Notes: generated by a model not told the origin, from the letters alone. DNA of 6,476 nt from Candidatus Heimdallarchaeota archaeon LC_3 (GCA_001940645.1 MDVS01000124.1:1-6476), one strand, 5' to 3'; shown: positions 1-5,949, counted from the first letter of the stretch. Translations and numbers: made by a program.

Positions 1-60
1 TACTTTAGAATTAGAGACATAAACAATAGCATGGTTAAATTCAATATTATATTCCTTCAT
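1..60 (-). CDS. Start of an unidentified gene (5' part only, runs off the left edge)
   Basis: An ATG at 60-58 on the minus strand opens a frame that stays open for 20 codons to the window edge; it begins MKEYNIEFNHAIVYVSNSKV. A GAGG purine stretch about 9 nt upstream (within 66-74) is the clearest Shine-Dalgarno-like site in the window and supports this start. The gene lies 170 bp downstream of the two-domain UspA-like gene and on the same strand, so it may be the last member of that cluster or a separately transcribed gene. A beta strand such as HAIVYVSN near the N-terminus would suit a Usp or Rossmann-like fold, but twenty residues are too few to name a family. Confidence 0.55.
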   Translation of the reverse strand, partial: MKEYNIEFNHAIVYVSNSKV

Positions 61-230
61 TATCAATCCTCAGAATACCTTAATGCTACAAATTATTACT
101 GATTATCAAACGTAGAAAATTGATCATTGCATTTATTAATATTATAGTAGGATTCTTCCATCCTAATGAAAGCTTGCAATAATCATATTTAAAACTGATT
201 GAAGGAATAAAATCCTTGAAACTTGTCCTT
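61..230. other. Intergenic spacer between two leftward genes
   Basis: There is no open frame of note here. It holds a weak hairpin just after the UspA-like stop (AAGGA at 202-206 pairing with TCCTT at 213-217) and a six-base inverted repeat TAGGAT/ATCCTA (148-153 and 160-165). On the minus strand an ATTAATAAAT stretch (131-140) could be a TATA-like box for the gene starting at 60. None of these is strong; the hairpins have short stems and no clean T-run follows them. Confidence 0.3.
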
Positions 231-1175
231 TTATTTTGTATCGTCGAATTCAGGAACAATTAATATGTTAGAGTGAATTTTTCTTACAATTTCTTGAAAT
301 AAAGGAATTTCTTCAGGTTTTCTTGGAACATACAAGGAAATTAAATCAGGTGAGGAATAATTCGAATAATTAAGTATCTCAAAATGATCCATAGAAGGTT
401 CTAAAGATTGTATTTCTAAATCAAAGGCATATTTTTCTAGCCAATATTTAATATCATAATATATTTTAGATATTTTTTCTTGAATTTCTTTTAATTCTTC
501 TTCTGGTGGAATTTCACTGATTATTACATGTTTTTTATAAAAAGGTAAAATATTTACTCTTGGTTTTAAATTTCTGTTAATCCATATTAATGTTTTGAAT
601 AATCGTGCATTGAACCAATCACTAATTACCATTAAAACATTTTTGTAGCTTCCTTCCAGCATTTTTTCTGGTTTTTTTATTATCAGTAAAGGAATGGGTG
701 TATCATGCATCACAAATGAGACTAATGATTCAATTGTTTTCCCTAACGAATCTTCATCAAATTTTTCTTCTTCCAAGAATTCGGCAAAAGGATATTGAAC
801 AATAATTAAATCTACTCGACTTGTTTGCACAATTTCACAAATACCTTGAAATGGGTCACCCTCTTGAACCATTTCAATTTCTCCTGTGGATACATTTTCA
901 TTTTTAATTGTTTCTACTAAATCATCAAGTGTTTTTACTTTAATACCAAGCTTTTCTGCTTTAGATCGATAAAAATGTAAAGCATTTAACAATTTAATCT
1001 GAGCTCGATCATGTTTAATTAATTCAGCTATTACTTTAGCAAATTCACTATGATGTTTTGGATTAGTTAAAATAACTAAAATGCGCTTTATATCGATATC
1101 TGGTGATTTATCTAATTCTGATTGAAAAACACCTTCAATTTTTTTCCTATATTTATCATAATCGGTTGAAAACAA
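231..1175 (-). CDS. Two-domain universal stress protein (UspA)-like protein
   Basis: The 314-residue product looks like two UspA-fold domains in tandem. Domain 1 spans about residues 30-169: it starts with the strand RILVILTN, has VDLIIVQYP in the middle and ends with IPLLIIKKP. Domain 2 spans about 177-310: it starts with YKNVLMVISD and ends with SNILIVPEF. The usual ATP-binding Gly-x2-Gly-x9-Gly-Ser/Thr loop is not visible in either half, so nucleotide binding is doubtful and a structural or sensory role is more likely. There is no signal peptide or membrane segment, so it should be cytoplasmic. The start is TTG, 3 nt after the transporter's TGA; the GGGTG at the end of the transporter gene can serve as ribosome binding site. 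This arrangement suggests translational coupling and a working partnership with the transporter. Family call is by pattern only. Confidence 0.72.
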   Translation of the reverse strand: MFSTDYDKYRKKIEGVFQSELDKSPDIDIKRILVILTNPKHHSEFAKVIAELIKHDRAQIKLLNALHFYRSKAEKLGIKVKTLDDLVETIKNENVSTGEIEMVQEGDPFQGICEIVQTSRVDLIIVQYPFAEFLEEEKFDEDSLGKTIESLVSFVMHDTPIPLLIIKKPEKMLEGSYKNVLMVISDWFNARLFKTLIWINRNLKPRVNILPFYKKHVIISEIPPEEELKEIQEKISKIYYDIKYWLEKYAFDLEIQSLEPSMDHFEILNYSNYSSPDLISLYVPRKPEEIPLFQEIVRKIHSNILIVPEFDDTK

Positions 1176-1178
1176 ATT

Positions 1179-2561
1179 TCACACCCAATACACAAATTCA
1201 GCTAATAATAAAACGTATATACTTCCAAAAATCACAGCTGTAAGTGATAGGAATATTCCAATTTTAAGAAAATCAAAGAATTTGACATGTCGCGTAGGAT
1301 CTTTTTCTCTGTTAAGCATTTCAACAGCCTGTACACCTGAAGCAGAAGCTATTGGTGTTATGTTACCTCCAGAGTTTGTTCCAATAACAGCTGCCCAAAT
1401 TAAAGGTTTAGTTTGATCGGAAGTGAACGCAAGGTCATTTTTTATGGAATCAATAACATTAGTCATTATTGCAGCCATAGGTATGTTATCCAAGAATGAA
1501 GAGAAGAATGTATTAAGAGTAATAATTAGAATCAATCCAAACATTAAATTAATACCAAAAACATCTTCAATTGGCTGCACTATAGGTACTAATAAATCAG
1601 CCTGCTCAACAATTCCTACAACTATTAATAAACCACTATAAAAGAAAATAATTGGCCATTCAATATTTTTCAAGGCATGTTCTGCCTTATCACCTGATAC
1701 TAAAGCAATAGAAGCAAAACCTCCTGCTATGGCTATATATCCCAATTCTATGCTAATAAAATCTTCAATAAATGATGATAAGAAAAATCCAATCACCGTT
1801 AATACAATTAATAGTGCTGCACGATTAAATAATCGTTTATCCCTAATTACTTGAGACTCATCCAATTGATGTAACCGTATTATTGAAGTTTCTGATATTT
1901 TCTTATTTAATTCTTTCCTGAAAATGAATTTTAAAATAAAAAAGGATACTATTGCACTAACAAAAACTAATGGAAACATAACTATAGAGAATTCGAAAAA
2001 ACTGATATCAAAATGGGAACCTAATATTAAATTGGGAGGAGAAGCGACCCGCGTTAACATACCCCCAATATTAGCGAAAAAAGCTTCTGCAAGTAAAAAG
2101 GGACGTGGATTGATCGGATCTCCATTTTCATAATATAAGCCATTAGAGGAAACAATGGTTATTGTACCTACAATCAAAATTGCCATGTAAGCATCTAAAA
2201 ATGCAGCAAAAACCAATGTTAAGAAACAAAGATAAAGTAATAGTCTGGTTAAGTTTCCATTGGAAGCTTTTAAAATTTTTAATGCTATCCACTCAAAAAT
2301 TCCAGTTTCAGAGCATACCCCTACCAATAGGGTCATTCCTAAAATAATAAACATTAAATCAGGTTCAATAAGAAGTAGTAGATCTTCCACATGCTCAATA
2401 ATTATCTGATCTCTTGTTTCTCCCCACATAGGAAGAATTGCTAGAAAAAGTGCTAATCCAGACCCAGTTAGACTTACCATTATTTTATCACCCTTTTCAA
2501 GAACCAAAAGGGCTAATGTAACTAACAGGACCATTGCAAGAAAGAATTCAATAATTTCCAA
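1179..2561 (-). CDS. ArsB/NhaD-type (ion transporter superfamily) membrane transporter
   Basis: The 460-residue polytopic membrane protein has the two-fold repeat of the ArsB/NhaD/SLC13 ion transporter superfamily. Repeat 1 has EPDLMFIILGMTLLVG (66-81), the hairpin helix AFLDAYMAILI (120-130) and GGMLTRVASPPNLILGS (166-182). Repeat 2 has EWPIIFFYSGLLIVVG (301-316), SSFLDNIPMAAIM (354-366) and GTNSGGNITPIASASG (394-409). A hydrophilic loop at about 214-245 divides the halves. These are the family's substrate- and ion-binding hairpins. The substrate cannot be told from sequence; Na+/H+ exchange, arsenite or a carboxylate are all possible. In repeat 1 the usual Asp-Asn is Asp-Ala and the usual Gly-Asp-Pro-Pro-Asn is Ala-Ser-Pro-Pro-Asn. 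The chosen start is TTG at 2561, with GTGGT about 10 nt upstream; the first ATG would cut the first helix. It sits between two UspA-like genes on the same strand. Confidence 0.85.
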   Translation of the reverse strand: MEIIEFFLAMVLLVTLALLVLEKGDKIMVSLTGSGLALFLAILPMWGETRDQIIIEHVEDLLLLIEPDLMFIILGMTLLVGVCSETGIFEWIALKILKASNGNLTRLLLYLCFLTLVFAAFLDAYMAILIVGTITIVSSNGLYYENGDPINPRPFLLAEAFFANIGGMLTRVASPPNLILGSHFDISFFEFSIVMFPLVFVSAIVSFFILKFIFRKELNKKISETSIIRLHQLDESQVIRDKRLFNRAALLIVLTVIGFFLSSFIEDFISIELGYIAIAGGFASIALVSGDKAEHALKNIEWPIIFFYSGLLIVVGIVEQADLLVPIVQPIEDVFGINLMFGLILIITLNTFFSSFLDNIPMAAIMTNVIDSIKNDLAFTSDQTKPLIWAAVIGTNSGGNITPIASASGVQAVEMLNREKDPTRHVKFFDFLKIGIFLSLTAVIFGSIYVLLLAEFVYWV

Positions 2562-2578
2562 TGAATAATACCACGATT

Positions 2579-2594
2579 TTCTATTTTAATAGAA
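2579..2594. promoter_or_regulatory. Palindrome in the transporter leader
   Basis: TTCTATTTTAATAGAA has perfect 7-base arms around a central TT. It lies 18 nt upstream of the transporter start on the minus strand, where it could be an operator or a small hairpin that limits ribosome access. In AT-rich DNA such a site can also arise by chance. Confidence 0.25.
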
Positions 2595-2656
2595 TAAGAT
2601 ATGTGAATACCTATTTTCCAGATTAATTTTGCTAATTGCTAAATGAAAAATGGGAA

Positions 2657-2665
2657 CTTATAAAA
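2657..2665 (-). promoter_or_regulatory. Candidate TATA box for the transporter and downstream UspA-like gene
   Basis: The minus strand reads TTTTATAAG, close to the archaeal TATA consensus, just downstream of the stop of the first UspA-like gene. Transcription would start about 25 nt further on, near 2630, giving a leader of roughly 70 nt that contains the palindrome at 2579-2594. The 115-bp gap between the genes supports a separate promoter here. Confidence 0.4.
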
Positions 2666-2676
2666 TAATTACAATA

Positions 2677-3147
2677 TTATTTGTTAATATTTTTTAATGA
2701 AGTCACTAATACAGTCGCAGAAATTTTTTTAATAATTAATTCCCATAAATGATGGGCATAAGAGACAATAACAAGTTGAATTCCAAATTCATCGACTATT
2801 TTTGCAATATCTTCAATATTTGATTCTTTAGTTTCTATTATTTTTCTTAATCGAATATCATGAAATTCAAATTCTTTCTTTATGGCATCTGTGTGTTTAC
2901 CTTCAGTCAGAGCATATAATTTGGTGTCCTCACTTAATAATTTAGCTAATCTAATAGTGTAAGCTATCGAAACTAATGAATTTGGTTGTAAATCAGTAAC
3001 TAATAAAATTGGCGATATTTTTAATGTATTTAAATTCGGAATATTATTTAGTTTTTCAAAAAAAAAATTGTACCGTTTTTCATAGGTCAAATTATAAGAA
3101 TCAATTTTTCTTTTGACTATATTTTCTAAAATATTTCCTAGTTTCAT
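2677..3147 (-). CDS. Short single-domain UspA-like protein
   Basis: The 156-residue product has a charged N-terminal extension (about 1-42) followed by one UspA-like fold (about 44-151). The first strand ISPILLVTD ends with the Asp typical of the family's adenine-side pocket. LAKLLSEDTKLYALT follows as helix and strand, then IQLVIVSYAHHLWELI and the last strand SATVLVTS. Between VIVSYA and the last helix, where family members carry the Gly-x2-Gly-x9-Gly phosphate loop, the chain is shortened to about eight residues with no glycine, so ATP binding is probably lost. Start is ATG at 3147, with only a weak GGCGA upstream. It is the first gene of the leftward cluster and precedes the transporter by 115 bp, so it may act with it. 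No membrane segment or signal peptide is visible. Confidence 0.6.
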   Translation of the reverse strand: MKLGNILENIVKRKIDSYNLTYEKRYNFFFEKLNNIPNLNTLKISPILLVTDLQPNSLVSIAYTIRLAKLLSEDTKLYALTEGKHTDAIKKEFEFHDIRLRKIIETKESNIEDIAKIVDEFGIQLVIVSYAHHLWELIIKKISATVLVTSLKNINK

Positions 3148-3186
3148 TCAAATCGCCAAAATTTTACCTTTTTTAATGAAATTAAT

Positions 3187-3197
3187 AGTTATAAAAG
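3187..3197 (-). promoter_or_regulatory. Candidate TATA box for the short UspA-like gene
   Basis: The minus strand reads CTTTTATAACT, preceded by an A-rich GAAAAAA stretch that could act as a BRE. Predicted transcription start is near 3165, about 20 nt before the ATG at 3147. Spacing and sequence both suit an archaeal promoter. Confidence 0.5.
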
Positions 3198-3276
3198 TTT
3201 TTTCAGAATCCCAAATTCTTAACAGTTATTTTTTACTATTTTAAGCACTTAATAAATACCCTTAATTTTTCTGGTA

Positions 3277-3294
3277 TTGGTACCAAGGTCTTGG
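3277..3294. promoter_or_regulatory. Overlapping palindromes (possible operator)
   Basis: TTGGTACCAA (3277-3286) is a perfect 10-bp palindrome. It overlaps a second inverted repeat, CCAAG-GT-CTTGG (3283-3294), so three TTGG/CCAA half-sites lie in 18 bp. It stands out as GC-rich in an AT-rich gap between divergent genes, where a regulator would be expected to bind. Confidence 0.3.
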
Positions 3295-3386
3295 AATTAA
3301 AATTATTTCTATTTGAATGGTCTAAAAGATTAGATTATTTACTGTTTTTTTCAATAATTTCATTTTTCATAAAAGGATTTGTCTAA

Positions 3387-3416
3387 AAAATTGAAGGTAT
3401 TAAAAGTAATGATCTT
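3387..3416 (+). pseudogene. Aconitase remnant, left piece (cut off by the IS)
   Basis: Ten codons read KIEGIKSNDL. Joined to the DNA right of the insertion sequence they continue as YVTSVLSGNRNF, which matches the aconitase stretch that in E. coli AcnA reads IETAIKKGDL followed by TVGAVLSGNRNF. The last two codons, GAT CTT, are the left copy of the target duplication. Just upstream, TAA at 3384-3386 closes the frame and recognisable homology ends, so the CTTCIGNSG cluster-binding region and everything before it are missing. Confidence 0.65.
3411..3416 (+). repeat. Target site duplication, left copy (GATCTT)
   Basis: GATCTT directly abuts the left inverted repeat and recurs directly after the right one at 4786-4791. 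The bases beyond differ, so the duplication is exactly 6 bp. Confidence 0.85.
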
Positions 3417-3433
3417 CAGTACTTCCGAAAGTC
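3417..3433 (+). repeat. IS left terminal inverted repeat
   Basis: CAGTACTTCCGAAAGTC is the exact reverse complement of 4769-4785. The transposase TGA stop (3434-3432) overlaps its inner edge, so the gene uses the whole left end of the element. Confidence 0.9.
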
Positions 3434-4709
3434 ATTTTTCATCTCCCAATTTCATCCACCATATCGCTTGAATGATGCGTTTCAATCTTGGAACAGTCAA
3501 TACTAGCGTATCTTTAATATTAATTTTTATAGGAAGATCAAAATCAATGACACTATGAGCCTGTGACTTTATACGATTCAATACAAGATTGACACGAAGC
3601 CAAAGACCCGTTAAAACGAAACTCAGTCCAATTAGGAGAATACGCAAATTAGTACATAGCGAGGTAGTTTTAGCTTGAAATTGATGTGTAACACGATATT
3701 GGGTCTCGATTCCCCATCGTAATTTGTAGAGATCTTCTAAATACTCCCCTGAAGCAGAAATATTCGTTGTATAAACGTAGAAATCCAAATATTCTTTATG
3801 TGGTTTTCGACCTTTTTTCCTCTTCACCAAAACGGTTTGTACTACAACCGGAAAACGGCGATTATTCCTCATTGTAAGAATTGAATCGAATTTAAAGGTC
3901 AGTAGTCTATGTTTTTTCAACCACTTATAAAAAATCATAGGGTCTGATTTATCAATGCCTTTAGCTTTTGCCAGGAGTATTTGAGTTTCTCTAATCATCT
4001 CTAATTTCTTTTTACCTATACGTTGAGTCTTCAAATTGAACAAATATTCGAGATTATAGAGGTCTAATAAATCAAACAATTCTTTGGAGAAAAACCAGGC
4101 ATCTGCTAGAACACGTGAAAATGGACACCACCAGTTAATCTCTCTAATTAAATCCTTCATGAGCTTATAGGGACTAACTCCATCTTCTTGTCTTAAAGGA
4201 CAAACATAAATAGGAATACGATATGTTTTTGTCAGAATGCAAGCTGTAAAATAGCGATTAAAGAAGAAGGTTCCTGCTTTCTCCTTAGATCCTACAGAAA
4301 GTTCATGATCACGATTACCATACCACGGATAATCAGTAACATCTACAGCAATAGTTAAAATAGTGTTTTTGTGTATTTGAAATCCCTGTGCATTATATCT
4401 TAGCAGGTTATTGATTTGTTTGACTGTTTGATTGAAATCAAGTCCTTTAAGGCGATATTGAACAGTATCAGGACTACAACCTTCAAATGATGTACAAACA
4501 TCCTCTAAAGAAATATTTTCTAGAGCAGCCTGAGCTAATCGTTGGAAAACATGAGTAGAACTCCAACGAGACTGCTTCGAATAATTCCATCCATTTGTGC
4601 CTTCAATAAACTTACCGAAAAGTTTATGAAGTTCTGCCCATACTTGCTGCCTGACTGTGTTGCCTGTTGTTTTTTTCATTGCAGTTAAAATTAACAACAA
4701 TGCAGTCAC
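3432..4709 (-). CDS. DDE transposase of the IS4 superfamily (ISH3-like)
   Basis: The protein has 425 residues from the GTG at 4709, or 415 from the ATG at 4679 (MKKTTGN), which I think equally likely. It has the RNase H-like catalytic triad of IS4-type transposases: Asp123 in AVDVTDYPWYG, Asp203 in VLADAWFFS, and Glu335 in YKLRWGIETQYR. The last motif is the family's Y-x2-R-x3-E signature, although the Lys expected seven residues after Glu is His342. A helical N-terminal region (about 12-110) should bind the ends, and the insertion between Asp203 and Glu335 is rich in beta strand, with YTTN at 313-316. No frameshift or stop is present. It would cut and rejoin the element's ends. A TATA-like stretch lies at 4726-4740. 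Confidence 0.88.
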   Translation of the reverse strand: MTALLLILTAMKKTTGNTVRQQVWAELHKLFGKFIEGTNGWNYSKQSRWSSTHVFQRLAQAALENISLEDVCTSFEGCSPDTVQYRLKGLDFNQTVKQINNLLRYNAQGFQIHKNTILTIAVDVTDYPWYGNRDHELSVGSKEKAGTFFFNRYFTACILTKTYRIPIYVCPLRQEDGVSPYKLMKDLIREINWWCPFSRVLADAWFFSKELFDLLDLYNLEYLFNLKTQRIGKKKLEMIRETQILLAKAKGIDKSDPMIFYKWLKKHRLLTFKFDSILTMRNNRRFPVVVQTVLVKRKKGRKPHKEYLDFYVYTTNISASGEYLEDLYKLRWGIETQYRVTHQFQAKTTSLCTNLRILLIGLSFVLTGLWLRVNLVLNRIKSQAHSVIDFDLPIKINIKDTLVLTVPRLKRIIQAIWWMKLGDEK

Positions 4710-4725
4710 TTATACTTTTTGTCGG

Positions 4726-4740
4726 ATTTAAATTATAGAA
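4726..4740 (-). promoter_or_regulatory. Possible internal promoter of the transposase gene
   Basis: The minus strand reads TTCTATAATTTAAAT. If TATAATT is the box, transcription would start at about the GTG at 4709 (leaderless). If ATTTAAAT is the box, it would start a few bases later and favour the ATG at 4679. No Shine-Dalgarno is seen before either start. Confidence 0.3.
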
Positions 4741-4768
4741 TTGATATGATTTAACATAAACTTTCGAA

Positions 4769-4785
4769 GACTTTCGGAAGTACTG
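4769..4785 (-). repeat. IS right terminal inverted repeat
   Basis: GACTTTCGGAAGTACTG on the plus strand pairs perfectly with 3417-3433. Just inside it, CTTTCGAAGA (4761-4770) is a near copy of the adjoining CTTTCGGAAG (4771-4780), giving this end a doubled motif that the left end lacks. Confidence 0.9.
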
Positions 4786-4791
4786 GATCTT
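4786..4791 (+). repeat. Target site duplication, right copy (GATCTT)
   Basis: Direct repeat of 3411-3416, next to the right inverted repeat. In the aconitase frame both copies read Asp-Leu. Confidence 0.85.
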
Positions 4792-5163
4792 TATGTGACT
4801 TCTGTGTTATCTGGTAATAGAAATTTCACAGGACGTGTTCATACTCTCACATCTGGTAATTTTTTAGCTTCTCCTATGTTAGTTATGGCTTATGCTTTAG
4901 CTGGAACATCTAAGATTAATTTGAGAATTGATCCTTTGGGTATGGATGAGAACAATAATCCAGTATTTTTAAAAGATCTTTGGCCATCACAAGAAGAAAT
5001 TCTAAGATGTATGCAAGAGGGAATAAATTCAGAAATGTTTCAACAAACATATGATACTATCTTAGAAGGAGATGAGAAGTGGAAATCTTTAGAAGCGGAA
5101 AAGTCAATACAATATCCATGGGATCCTAAATCAACTTATATTAAACCGACCCCCTTTTTTTAA
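4786..5163 (+). pseudogene. Aconitase remnant, segment 1 (AcnA/IRP type)
   Basis: This segment reads DLYVTSVLSGNRNFTGR, then FLASPMLVMAYALAG, IDPLGMDENNNPVFLKDLWP and STYIKPTPFF. It matches the region of AcnA that follows the iron-sulfur cysteines (E. coli has VLSGNRNFEGR, WLASPPLVVAYALAG, VYLKDIWPS and STYIRLSPFF). In a whole enzyme this leads up to the swivelling C-terminal domain that helps isomerise citrate to isocitrate. The GTG at 4795 is an internal Val codon, not a start. The frame ends at TAA 5161-5163, directly after a C5T7 run; dropping one base there keeps the aconitase frame open. No promoter or ribosome site of its own is apparent, and the preceding ~500 residues are lost, so the piece is not expected to be active. 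Confidence 0.88.
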
Positions 5164-5569
5164 AGATTTCAGACAGGGTGAAAAAGAAATAAGAGATATC
5201 ATTGGAGCAAGAGTTCTTGTAATGGCTGACATGAAGGTTTCAACTGATCATATTTCTCCAGCAGGTGCAATAGCCAAAGATAGTCCAGCAGCGAAATATT
5301 TAGTATCTCAGGGTGTAGGTCCTATTGATTTCAATACCTATGGTGCAAGAAGAGGAAATGACGAAGTTATGACCCGCGGTGCCTTTGCAAACGTTAAATT
5401 CAAAAATGTGTTAGCTGGTGAAAAACAGGGTTGGTGGACAAAAGCCCATCTAACAGGAGATATAGACACAATATATGATACTGCGATGCACTACCAAAAA
5501 GAAGGGATACCAGCTATAGTCTTAGGAGCAGATAGCTACGGGCGCGGTTCATCCCGAGATTGGGAGTAA
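5162..5569 (+). pseudogene. Aconitase remnant, segment 2 (C-terminal domain, first part)
   Basis: In the next frame, from 5162, the homology goes on without loss: KDFRQGEKEIRDIIGARVL, then STDHISPAG, NTYGARRGNDEVMTRGAFAN and GRGSSRDW. DHISPAG and RRGNxEVMxRG are strongly conserved in aconitases, and SSRDW carries the catalytic Ser and substrate-binding Arg (Ser642 and Arg644 of mitochondrial aconitase). The ATG at 5222 is an internal Met and not a true start. The frame closes with TAA at 5567-5569 right after SRDWE. To join it to the following segment in step with the family, two bases must be added near 5564. The active-site residues are intact, so loss of function came from truncation and frame breaks, not from change of these residues. 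Confidence 0.88.
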
Positions 5570-5897
5570 AAATGTGATGCTTCAAGGAGTGAAAGCTGTA
5601 ATTGTCAAAGATTTCGAAAGGATCCATCGTAGTAACTTGATTGGTGTTGGAGTAATACCATTGGAATTTAAAAAAGGAGAAGGCTGGAAAGAGCTTGGTT
5701 TAGACGGTACTGAGTCGTTTGATGTTTTAGGATTGTCAGAAGGTATCGTTCCAAGGAAAAAACTAAAAGTTATAGCAAAGAAAAACGGATCATCAAAAGA
5801 ATTTGATGTAATTTTAAGAGTTGATAGTCCTATAGAAATTGATTATATAAAATACGGCGGAATTATGCCATATATCGTTGCCCAATCGCTTAATTAG
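5565..5897 (+). pseudogene. Aconitase remnant, segment 3 (C-terminal end)
   Basis: The third frame carries VMLQGVKAVIVKDFERIHRS, then NLIGVGVIPLEF and ends YGGIMPYIVAQSLN with TAG at 5895-5897. It matches the end of AcnA (E. coli has GIRVVIAESFERIHRSNLIG, MGILPLEF and NDGILHYVIRNML). With the two missing bases restored the junction reads DWASKNVMLQG, the same length as DWAAKGPRLLG of E. coli. The GTG at 5574 is internal. The C-terminus is full length, so decay has acted from the 5' side and inside. The stop lies 7 nt beyond the stop codon of the convergent homing-endonuclease remnant, so their 3' ends overlap by 8 bp. Confidence 0.86.
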
Positions 5898-5901
5898 TTG
5901 A

Positions 5902-5916
5902 TTTTTTCTTTTTTTT
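5902..5916 (+). terminator. T-rich tract after the aconitase remnant
   Basis: T6-C-T8 starts 5 nt after the aconitase stop with no clear stem before it. Archaeal RNA polymerase can terminate at such oligo-T tracts. On the other strand the same bases encode the lysine run at the end of the endonuclease remnant. Confidence 0.4.
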
Positions 5917-5927
5917 AACATCTTTTT

Positions 5928-5949
5928 CCCTCAAATTTCCCTCAAATTT
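5928..5949. repeat. 11-bp tandem duplication
   Basis: CCCTCAAATTT occurs twice head to tail (5928-5938 and 5939-5949), followed by CC. It lies in the 3' end of the endonuclease remnant and shifts its frame. Confidence 0.85.

Larger units (their letters stand above)
3148..3386. other. Non-coding gap between the Usp/transporter cluster and the aconitase remnant
   Basis: This region holds the minus-strand promoter of the short UspA-like gene and a palindromic site near 3277-3294. In the aconitase frame it stays open by chance (about 48 codons, ending in TAA at 3384-3386), but the peptide is low-complexity and hydrophobic and matches no part of aconitase that I know. The plus strand reads CTTAATAAATAC at 3248-3259, which might be a relic of the old aconitase promoter; this is a guess. 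Confidence 0.35.
3417..4785 (-). mobile_element. Complete IS4-superfamily insertion sequence, ISH3-like
   Basis: The 1369-bp element is bounded by perfect 17-bp terminal inverted repeats and flanked by a 6-bp direct duplication, and it carries one full-length transposase gene on the minus strand. All the parts needed for transposition are present and undamaged, so the insertion looks recent and possibly still active. It lies inside the aconitase remnant in the opposite direction. The superfamily is supported by the transposase motifs; the ISH3-like assignment rests on overall resemblance and is less sure. Confidence 0.88.

Noticed and set aside
202..217. Hairpin after the two-domain Usp gene as an intrinsic terminator
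   Set aside because: The stem is only 5 bp, with a 6-base AT loop and no solid T-run after it on the minus strand.
1423..2347. Three plus-strand open frames of 61-72 codons inside the transporter gene
   Set aside because: They lie opposite a well-conserved transporter frame, have no family resemblance and no start signals; they are shadows.
3240..3386. A 48-codon open frame in the aconitase frame left of the break, possibly a degraded N-terminus
   Set aside because: The peptide is low-complexity and hydrophobic with no aconitase motif; in AT-rich DNA such a stretch is expected by chance.
5222..5569. Separate short genes starting at ATG 5222 and GTG 5574
   Set aside because: The homology extends upstream of both into the preceding aconitase codons, so these are internal residues of a broken gene and not real starts.
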